From assembly GCA_964570205.1 (NCBI GenBank), contig CAZMXI010000152.1, forward strand, positions 1 through 11,730: a DNA stretch of 11,730 nt. Direction: 5' to 3'. The position numbers were made by a program, and so were the translations under genes. This DNA is from CAZMXI01 sp964570205 (lineage in GTDB: Bacteria; Planctomycetota; Phycisphaerae; Tepidisphaerales; Tepidisphaeraceae). Below are positions 1 through 5,844 of this stretch, piece by piece (position 1 is the first letter of the stretch; each line of letters begins with the position of its first letter). The notes under the pieces were generated by a model, which had not been told where the DNA came from, did no database searches, and saw only the letters and a program-made list of their open reading frames with translations.

Positions 1-123
1 GGGCACGGGAGATGGTGCTTCAATGGGGCCGCGCCTGGGGAGGCGCGGATGGCCGACGACGACGCTGGCCGATGCGTTCACCGATACGCTTCAATGGGGC
101 CGCGCCTGGGGAGGCGCGGATGG
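1..123 (-). CRISPR. Leader-proximal end of a CRISPR array (two 36-bp repeats, type I-G)
   Basis: Two identical 36-bp repeats lie at 17-52 and 88-123, separated by a 35-bp spacer (53-87). Bases 1-16 are part of a further spacer, so the array continues off the left edge. On the plus strand the repeat starts GCTTCAATGGGG and ends GGCGCGGATGG. It contains the inverted repeat CCGCGCC/GGCGCGG around a 6-base loop, a 7-bp hairpin suited to Cas6-type processing. Read on the minus strand it ends in ATTGAAGC, close to the common ATTGAAAC handle, so the array is transcribed on the minus strand, as are the cas genes. No degenerate repeat is seen beyond 123, so this is the leader end, where the newest spacers sit. 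Repeat and spacer lengths are normal for type I. Confidence 0.96.
53..87 (-). other. CRISPR spacer, 35 bp
   Basis: This is the only complete spacer in the window and the most recently acquired one, since it adjoins the leader-end repeat. It is GC-rich. One plus-strand frame is open and would read PTTTLADAFTD, so the source could be protein-coding phage or plasmid DNA. It has no copy elsewhere in the window, so there is no self-target visible here. Confidence 0.9.
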
Positions 124-300
124 TCCTGCCAGTATAACGCCTGTCCTGCTGGCGGGATAGCGTTGCAGTCGCGAGAGCCGGCTTGCAGATGGGCTGCGCG
201 ACGGCATCGCAACGATGGGTACTCAAGCGTAAGTATTTACTTGTCAAAGAACTCGAGCGGGTGCGGGATCTCGTGCACCACGTCGCCGCTCGCGGGCCAG
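124..300 (-). promoter_or_regulatory. CRISPR leader
   Basis: These 177 bases between the cas2 stop and the first repeat hold no gene and occupy the leader position. They contain the locus's clearest AT-rich patch (about 228-250). There the minus strand has a perfect -35 hexamer TTGACA (plus 242-247) followed by an AT-rich palindrome AAGTA-AA-TACTT. The hexamer 17 bases on is a poor -10. A second possible -10, TATACT (plus 131-136), sits just before the first repeat but lacks a good -35. An imperfect inverted repeat CCTGCCAG (125-132) / CTGGCGGG (149-156) adjoins the repeat junction and could be an integration-anchoring element. The leader role follows from position and array polarity; the promoter calls are weaker. 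Confidence 0.75.
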
Positions 301-591
301 TCACACGATCATGGCCCGTATCGGTGGCGTATACGGCTGGCCCAACGTCTCCAGCCGCAGTGCCTCGTCGCAGTATACCTTGCCCAGATCGACAATCATC
401 ACCTGATCCTCGGCAGCGTTGATCAGCGGCTGCAAGGCCGCCCGCAGCCGTGCCAGCTCGGTGGGATTGAGCTGGCAGAGGAATACCGAGAACTGGGCAT
501 GGTCGCCGTTGGCCTGCAGAGCATGAAACACCTGGGTGCGACGCTTGTCGTCGCTGATGTCGTAGCTGATAAGAAAATGACGGCGGGCCAT
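301..591 (-). CDS. cas2: CRISPR-associated endonuclease/adaptation protein Cas2
   Basis: Cas2, 96 residues, normal length for the family. It forms the dimer that bridges two Cas1 dimers in the spacer-integration complex. The N-terminus MARRHFLISYDISDDKRR is the diagnostic first strand and turn (Y-D-I-x-D-D-K-R-R), with Asp11 at the conserved family position. The rest fits a small ferredoxin fold, with QFSVFLCQL as a later core strand. The ATG lies 22 bases after the cas4-cas1 stop. The upstream stretch has no strong Shine-Dalgarno, so translation may depend on ribosomes finishing cas4-cas1. It is the last operon gene, directly before the leader. Identity is very secure from motif and context. 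Confidence 0.97.
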   Translation of the reverse strand: MARRHFLISYDISDDKRRTQVFHALQANGDHAQFSVFLCQLNPTELARLRAALQPLINAAEDQVMIVDLGKVYCDEALRLETLGQPYTPPIRAMIV

Positions 592-613
592 GGCGGTTCA
601 TGGGGCAAAGGTG

Positions 614-2395
614 TCAACGAGTCACGAGATTCTGATAATCCGGCACATCGCCGCGCAGCCAGCGGGCCAGCAGCCGAGCCTGCAGGCGGATGATCGACCG
701 CCACGAGCAGCGGTAGTCGAACACCGGATGCGTGACGAGCTGGTCGAGCCTGGCTTCATAAGCCCGCAGCAGGGCCTTGCGGCCGGTGTCGCTCATGGCA
801 CAGGCGGAAGCGGAGCACGTGAAGTGGGCGGAGCGGACCATGGCGGTGTTGATGGCGGTGATGACGGCAGAATCGGCAATGATCGGCCGGACTGGCTCCA
901 TCAGGTCCAGCGCCATGGCCGGCCGGCCATGGCGCGGCCGGTGGTACAGACCCCAGTAGGGATCCAATCCCTCGGCCAGAAGGGCGACAGTGCATTCCTT
1001 GGCCAAAAGCGCGTAAGCGAAGCTGAGCATCGCATTGACCGGGTCCTTGGGCGGCCGACGGTTGCGGCAGTCAAAGTCCCAGGTGGCGTCAAAGTCCCGG
1101 GGCTTGAGCATCTGGGCAAAGCAGGCGAAGTAGCAGCGGGCGGCGTTGCCCTCGATGCCTAGCAGGGCCTCGGCCGAGGGTGCGTCAGCCGCCCTGGCGA
1201 TCAGGGCGTCGATATCCTGCAACGTGCGGTCCAGCTCACGGGAGGGCGGGGCATTGCGGCGCAGCTGGGTGCGCTGATTGGCGGCCTTGTCGCGGACTAG
1301 GGTCCGGGCGAACGCCAGGCAGCGGACGGAATCGGCGGCGGCGTGGAACTGGGCAGCGCGGTCGTAGGCATTGCGCAGCGACTGGCCATGGGCGATGCCG
1401 TAGAACCACATGCCGCTGGACAGCAGCACCACCGGCACATCGGCCTCGCACAGCAGGTGCAGGGTCTGGGTGGAGACCTGCACGTTGCCGCAGAGCACGA
1501 GTTGGCTGACATCCTTCAAGCCGGCGCGGGTCAACTCCTCACCCTCAGCGCGGACGATCAGGCTCTCGCCGCGCTTGCCGACGAACGCGCCTTGGGTCTG
1601 CACGTACAGCGGGGTGGCGTCGGGCCGGGGCGGATAGAGCCGGCGGATGTGGGCGGGCTCTTCATCGCCGGGGGCATGGCGCGGCTTGAGCGGCGGGCTG
1701 GTAGATTCGCCCTGCAAGAGCCGCAGGGCTCGGGTCTCATCGGGCAGGCAGATGCCGGCCAGCGAGCAGCCGTTGCACTTGGGGCTGTCATCCAGTGGCT
1801 CGGGAATATCGGCCCGCGAGACGGCCTGGCGGGCGCTGTCGATCAACTGGCGGGTCTGCTGCTCCAATTCCGCCGTGAAGGGGACCAGCACGCGGGTGCG
1901 CGAGCTGGCAAAGTAGACCAAGCCGTGGTCGCAGCGGTAGCCGTGCTCGCGCAGGAGCAGGCCCTGGGCCATGAGCTGGATGCGGTGGGTATCGTGGCAG
2001 CGTTGGGGGGTGCTGGGCACGCGGCCGCGCTTGGTCTCGACGGGAATAGCCTCGGTACCGTCGGAACTGACCAGGTCGAGCTTGGCCGAAAGGCCCAGGA
2101 CGGCCGAAGCCAGGGGCACGGAGCGGGAGATGACGGGGGGATCATCTCCGGCGGGCGGCTTGGGAGAGGCATCGGCCTGGTCGGGTGAGGTGCTGGGGCC
2201 AGGGTCGGCGTCGGGCAGGAGGTGGTCGAGCTGATCGACGCGGCGGTGGACATGTCGGCCTTCGACGGTGTAGGCGTTGTCATCCCAGCGGCCCTCGACG
2301 TACATCAGGTGGAAAAGTCGTGGACAGAACGTGAACTGCTTCACCATGTCGATGGTGAGGGCGTCGTCGCCGGTGATGGAGACGTGGGAGGGCAT
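614..2395 (-). CDS. cas4-cas1: Cas4-Cas1 fusion, spacer selection and integration
   Basis: A single 593-residue chain fuses Cas4 (about 1-225) to Cas1 (about 260-593), as is characteristic of type I-G. Cas4 shows four cluster cysteines, Cys24 (FCPR), Cys207, Cys210 and Cys216, for a 4Fe-4S centre. It also has the RecB-like nuclease residues Asp107 and Glu120-x-Lys122 (VETKRG). A proline-rich insertion lies at about 61-88. Cas1 shows its metal ligands: Glu415 (GIEG), His485 (WGLYH) and Glu500 in ALDLMEPVRP. In related systems Cas4 selects and trims PAM-containing prespacers and Cas1-Cas2 integrates them. I chose the ATG at 2395, five bases after the csb2 stop, with AGGT eight bases upstream inside the csb2 end. 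The open frame continues upstream to 2767, but that part overlaps csb2 and lacks Cas4 character. A 26-bp perfect palindrome lies at 910-935. Confidence 0.96.
   Translation of the reverse strand: MPSHVSITGDDALTIDMVKQFTFCPRLFHLMYVEGRWDDNAYTVEGRHVHRRVDQLDHLLPDADPGPSTSPDQADASPKPPAGDDPPVISRSVPLASAVLGLSAKLDLVSSDGTEAIPVETKRGRVPSTPQRCHDTHRIQLMAQGLLLREHGYRCDHGLVYFASSRTRVLVPFTAELEQQTRQLIDSARQAVSRADIPEPLDDSPKCNGCSLAGICLPDETRALRLLQGESTSPPLKPRHAPGDEEPAHIRRLYPPRPDATPLYVQTQGAFVGKRGESLIVRAEGEELTRAGLKDVSQLVLCGNVQVSTQTLHLLCEADVPVVLLSSGMWFYGIAHGQSLRNAYDRAAQFHAAADSVRCLAFARTLVRDKAANQRTQLRRNAPPSRELDRTLQDIDALIARAADAPSAEALLGIEGNAARCYFACFAQMLKPRDFDATWDFDCRNRRPPKDPVNAMLSFAYALLAKECTVALLAEGLDPYWGLYHRPRHGRPAMALDLMEPVRPIIADSAVITAINTAMVRSAHFTCSASACAMSDTGRKALLRAYEARLDQLVTHPVFDYRCSWRSIIRLQARLLARWLRGDVPDYQNLVTR
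910..935. repeat. Perfect 26-bp palindrome within the Cas1 domain
   Basis: The arms GCGCCATGGCCGG (910-922) and CCGGCCATGGCGC (923-935) are exact reverse complements with no spacer. The palindrome encodes roughly RHGRPAMAL, beside the catalytic His485 and Glu500 of Cas1. The protein motif is conserved in Cas1, so selection on protein plus high GC may explain it. Confidence 0.9.
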
Positions 2396-2400
2396 TTTTA

Positions 2401-3870
2401 TTACCTGGGGCCATCGAGAATTGAATTGAGTGCTGCGAAAACGCCCATGCCCATGTGTCGTTGCCGCCCGAGGGACAGGGGCCCGGTGAAGGGCTGGTCG
2501 AACGTGAGCTTGACGTGGCAGCGCGGGGCGGGGCCGAGCTTGTCGCGGGGGACGAAGTCGCGCGCGTGCGGTACGCCGGGCCACCAGGAGACCGAGCTGA
2601 GTTCCACGCGGCAGGGCTGCGCAATGCCGGCGTGGGCAAGGGCTGTGAGGGTAAGCTTCTCGGCGCGGGCGAGCGTGGCGGCTCCGTTCTGTGGCCGATG
2701 TCTGCCCTCTCGCTTGTCGATGCGATGGTCGAAGCCGGGCAGCAGCACGGGGGAGACGCTGGCCCACTGTTGGGCTGAGCCGCTGTACCAGCGTCGGATG
2801 TGGCGGTCGTTGTGGGGGAGGCGGACGAGAATCGCCTCGCGCCGACTATTCGTCGTATTCTGCAACAATTGCCCGTTGAGCAGTTCCGCCAGCAGACGGC
2901 AGACGGTCCCATCGCCGCCAAACGGCTCGGCCAGGATGACCCGCCGCACGCGCGCGTCGGAGTGCTGATGGCCGACCGAGAGCAGGGGCAGGATCGACAA
3001 GCGGGGGCTGTCCTCGTCCTTGGGGTGTCCCAGGAGCATGGCATCGACGTCGCACACATCCTGCATTGCCCGCCACACGCGATCGGAACCCAACAACCCG
3101 CGGATCATGCCTACAAGGACTTTGATCTGGCGGGGATTGAAGGAGGTCTGCTCATCCTCGTCGTCAGGTTTGCAGAGATCGAAGGCGCAATACGGGCGGG
3201 TGGGGGCGGAGGCGTAGGCGCGCACATCAAAGCGCATGATCCCGGGAGAGTCGTGGATTTCCTCTGCGCCGGTGACAGGATTCGTGCGGATGCGGTTGAG
3301 GAAGCTCTCGTAGGCGTCTTCGAGCGATTTGAGGCTGCCAGCACATGGCACTCGCGCCAGCGCACCGGCGAAGCCGTCCCCCTCCGCGGGCACGTGCATT
3401 TCGGTGCCCGGCTCGGCGCTGACGGGGCGCTCGCGGATCGCGGCACATCCGACGGCCATGTCAATGCCCCAGCCGACGCAGCGGATCTGGCGGGCGCAGT
3501 CGGCGATTGTGTCCGCGTGCCGTCGCGCGTCAGCGGCGGTTGGGTCGAACGTCCAGAGATACTCGACATGCGGACGAACCAGTATGCGCGGCCGGATACA
3601 CTTGGGCGTGCGGGCCGCGTTCTCGTTGTTGTTTGGGACGTAGGTCAAGACGGAGCTGGCCTCGCGCGCTTTGGGCGCGTAAATGACAGGCGGCGGAAGG
3701 GCCTGGAGCCACTCAAACGCCCTGGCCCGCGCGTCCGACCAGCGCGCCTTGGCCCCGGCAAGCAGCGACTGAAACACGCGGAAGGGCGACGGCGGCCATT
3801 CCGAGACCCCTCCGTCGCCGCGGCCGTGGTAGCGGGAGTCGAGAAAGCGGATGGTGAGGTGGAGGATCAT
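2401..3870 (-). CDS. csb2: Csb2 (GSU0054 family), Cas5-Cas6 fusion
   Basis: Csb2, 489 residues, combines in one chain the Cas5 role (capping the crRNA 5' handle in the effector) and the Cas6 role (cutting the repeat RNA). The start MILHLTIRFLDSRYHG followed by EWPPSPFRVFQSLLAG is the typical Csb2 N-terminus with its W-P-P-S-P motif; ALPPPVIYAP at 57-66 is the usual continuation. The C-terminal RAMP half has a glycine-rich loop (GPLSLGRQRHMGMGVF, about 463-478). Several histidines near 277-303 are candidates for the RNA-cleavage site, but I cannot assign it. The ATG forms an ATGA overlap with the csb1 stop. AGGAGG (plus 3878-3883) lies seven bases upstream within csb1, pointing to coupled translation. 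The coding DNA is among the most GC-rich in the window. Confidence 0.95.
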   Translation of the reverse strand: MILHLTIRFLDSRYHGRGDGGVSEWPPSPFRVFQSLLAGAKARWSDARARAFEWLQALPPPVIYAPKAREASSVLTYVPNNNENAARTPKCIRPRILVRPHVEYLWTFDPTAADARRHADTIADCARQIRCVGWGIDMAVGCAAIRERPVSAEPGTEMHVPAEGDGFAGALARVPCAGSLKSLEDAYESFLNRIRTNPVTGAEEIHDSPGIMRFDVRAYASAPTRPYCAFDLCKPDDEDEQTSFNPRQIKVLVGMIRGLLGSDRVWRAMQDVCDVDAMLLGHPKDEDSPRLSILPLLSVGHQHSDARVRRVILAEPFGGDGTVCRLLAELLNGQLLQNTTNSRREAILVRLPHNDRHIRRWYSGSAQQWASVSPVLLPGFDHRIDKREGRHRPQNGAATLARAEKLTLTALAHAGIAQPCRVELSSVSWWPGVPHARDFVPRDKLGPAPRCHVKLTFDQPFTGPLSLGRQRHMGMGVFAALNSILDGPR

Positions 3871-5048
3871 TTGGGTGCCTCCTGTGAAGCCTCTTCTTGC
3901 CCATTCGTCTTTGGACTCTTCTTTGCCGCTTCAATCGCCTTCTTCGGGTGATACTTCTTGCTCTGCGTCTTTCTAGTCTTCTTATCCAGCTTCAGCCAAG
4001 CCTCGGCAGTCTCCTTGTCAAACTCGTCTGTCTCGTCGCGCGATTTTACCTCGAACTTGATCGCCTGTTCCTCCGCGTAGCTCAGAGCGTCGTCGTGTGC
4101 GATCGCAAACTGAACCGGTTCGCGTCCATCCACAAATTCCATTCGCCACTTGCCACTGAAGTCATCTTTCGTACGCGCCCTTAGCAAACAGCCTTCGCGA
4201 AGGTTGAAACTCTCGGGGTTTCGATAGGAAATGGCAACCAGCGCGAGACCAAGCAGATATCGCCTCAGATCTATACTATCGGAGAGTGAACGAAGAGCGA
4301 CCAAGTTGACTATCGCCTCTTGGCGGATGCGCTTGGATATGATGCCGCCATGTGTGTCGCTCGCCAGAGAGAACTTAAAACCTTCCTGAGAGAGTGGGTT
4401 CTTCTTGCCCTTCCCCTGGTCCAAGGCCGGTTTGATGACCTCATTGTCGGTATATTCATAGGCGGCACGATACGTGGCGGAGCGTTTCGCTTGTTCAACA
4501 TCGTATGCGCGGATTACGGAGCGAACGATGCGCGGCGAATTCACCTGCGTGCCGCGCGAATCCCACACCCCGAAGATAAGCGACGTCGGAGCCACTCGCG
4601 CGAGTTTCGAGTAATCGCGTCGGTCACGAATTGCCTCAAATGCCTCTCGAAGCCGTTGCCCGATCTTCTTCGAAAACCGAACTGCAGCGTCAGCAGCGCG
4701 GTGGCCAACGTCCAGCAGATTGACGTTGTGCCCGTCCTTCATTCGCACAACGATCTGCGGTACCAGCTTGTCGTACGGCGCGTTCTTGAAGAGAGGCTCC
4801 ATCCGGTTTGCCTGCGAACCGATGCTGTCGATTAGGCAGACATTCCTGCCGTTTCCCAGGACATCGACCTGATAACGGCCGCCCGCCCCTTCATCTTCAT
4901 CCTCCTCGGCGCTCACGGTTGAGGCGAACGTCGGTGGAAAGACCCATCCTTCCTCGCCTTCGACCGATACCAGTTCGCGCGTCATCACGAGCGCGGCTGG
5001 GCCGTTATCCTTCAACATGTCATCGTACTTAGTGAGCAAATCACTCAT
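3867..5048 (-). CDS. csb1: Csb1 (GSU0053 family), Cas7 backbone subunit
   Basis: Csb1, 393 residues, is the Cas7-type protein that polymerises along the crRNA in type I-G effector complexes. Diagnostic motifs are IDSIGSQANRMEP (about 73-85), TSLIFGVWDSRGTQVNSPR (about 155-173) and GGIISKRIRQEAIVNLVALR (about 234-253). The C-terminus from about 350 is unusually lysine-rich and ends in a Gln/Glu/Lys tail. I set the start at MSDLLTKYDDML. It has an excellent Shine-Dalgarno, GAAGGAGG, four bases upstream, whereas the upstream ATG at 5096 in the same frame has none and lies deep in csb3. The 5' end overlaps csb3 by 8 bases and the 3' end overlaps csb2 by 4. GC is visibly lower than in csb2, cas4-cas1 or cas3. 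Confidence 0.95.
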   Translation of the reverse strand: MSDLLTKYDDMLKDNGPAALVMTRELVSVEGEEGWVFPPTFASTVSAEEDEDEGAGGRYQVDVLGNGRNVCLIDSIGSQANRMEPLFKNAPYDKLVPQIVVRMKDGHNVNLLDVGHRAADAAVRFSKKIGQRLREAFEAIRDRRDYSKLARVAPTSLIFGVWDSRGTQVNSPRIVRSVIRAYDVEQAKRSATYRAAYEYTDNEVIKPALDQGKGKKNPLSQEGFKFSLASDTHGGIISKRIRQEAIVNLVALRSLSDSIDLRRYLLGLALVAISYRNPESFNLREGCLLRARTKDDFSGKWRMEFVDGREPVQFAIAHDDALSYAEEQAIKFEVKSRDETDEFDKETAEAWLKLDKKTRKTQSKKYHPKKAIEAAKKSPKTNGQEEASQEAPK

Positions 5049-5844
5049 GTTGCCTCCTTCGGGCATAAGAGAACTGCCTATGATCGTGATCATCACGATC
5101 TATCACTTGGAATTCGAAATGGTGCCCACCCAATGAACACAGGCCGGGGATCATCGCGCACGCGGCGAGATTCACCGGCAGTGGGCACGGCCACGTGATG
5201 TAGCCGAACCACTCACCCCGAGGCGCTGGTCTGAAACGTTGCAGGGCGACAAAAACCAGTAGCTCGACCAGGGGATAATGACTCAGGGTCAGTGGGCTGT
5301 CGTTAATGGAGAAGCCGACATCGAGCGCGTGCCGGGATTTTGCGCTGGAATAGCAGAACGGCTGACGGTCGAGAGTGCCGGGTCTGTGAAGAAGCTCATC
5401 GATCGTGAAAGTCGCTGACCTGAGGCAGTCGGCTGTCCACCTTTGCACGCCGGTCAGAATATCATGAGGCACCTGTGCTTTGCCTGACCACGTCTTGAAT
5501 GCTCGATTCGGCGACGGCTTAAGCCACCAGTCTATCTCCAAGTGGAAAGGAGCGCCAAAGACTATGGGATTAATCGTGTTCGATGAAGCAGGGGCTTTGC
5601 CTGCAGATTGACGTGCGAGGAACTCTGTGTGATCCAGTTTCCGGGGGCTAATCTTACAGTCGCATAGCGTGCTCAGTAACTCCGCGTGCTTAGTGCATGC
5701 AACGTTAAAGCAGGAATCATTGAACCAACCGAACGAACTCGCATCCATTCGGCTGGCCAGTTCCAACAGGCCGCAGCAGGCGAGGAACTGGCCGGGGTTG
5801 CTCAGGTCCACGTCAAGCGTGATCGTGAGTGTCGGTTTGCTCAT
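5041..5844 (-). CDS. csb3: Csb3 (GSU0052 family), small Cas8 (Cas8u2) of type I-G
   Basis: This 267-residue protein sits where the type I-G Cas8u2/Csb3 gene is expected, between cas3 and csb1. The N-terminus LDVDLSNPGQFLACCGLLEL has the family's hallmark N-P-G-Q-x-x-x-x-C-G-L-L-E-L stretch. The remainder is tryptophan- and proline-rich with no catalytic motif I recognise. By family it is the large-subunit equivalent, expected to recognise the PAM and dock Cas3. At 267 residues it is far smaller than the Csx17 version found in other I-G loci. No separate small-subunit (Cas11) gene is present. The ATG forms ATGA with the cas3 stop, and AGGAGG (plus 5852-5857) lies seven bases upstream within the acidic tail of cas3. 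GC is lower than in cas3. Confidence 0.9.
   Translation of the reverse strand: MSKPTLTITLDVDLSNPGQFLACCGLLELASRMDASSFGWFNDSCFNVACTKHAELLSTLCDCKISPRKLDHTEFLARQSAGKAPASSNTINPIVFGAPFHLEIDWWLKPSPNRAFKTWSGKAQVPHDILTGVQRWTADCLRSATFTIDELLHRPGTLDRQPFCYSSAKSRHALDVGFSINDSPLTLSHYPLVELLVFVALQRFRPAPRGEWFGYITWPCPLPVNLAACAMIPGLCSLGGHHFEFQVIDRDDHDHRQFSYARRRQHE
5053..5060 (-). promoter_or_regulatory. Ribosome binding site deciding the csb1 start
   Basis: GAAGGAGG on the minus strand, four bases before the ATG at 5048. It lies inside the last codons of csb3 (residues RRRQHE), so it both fixes the csb1 start and links csb1 translation to csb3. Confidence 0.88.

Noticed and set aside
124..300. Further repeats or a small gene between cas2 and the array
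   Set aside because: No repeat-like sequence is present beyond 123, and the open frames here have no ribosome site or family features.
2396..2767. Upstream extension of the cas4-cas1 frame by 124 codons
   Set aside because: It lies entirely inside csb2 on the same strand in another frame, has low-complexity Arg/Pro/His content and no Cas4 similarity. The ATG at 2395 fits the Cas4 N-terminus.
3928..3935. GCTTCAAT, matching the repeat start, inside csb1
   Set aside because: Only 8 bases match and the hairpin half of the repeat is absent, so it is coincidence and not a stray repeat or a regulatory crRNA-like element.
5049..5096. Longer Csb1 from the ATG at 5096
   Set aside because: It would add 16 residues without a ribosome site and with a deeper overlap into csb3. 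The ATG at 5048 has a near-ideal Shine-Dalgarno.
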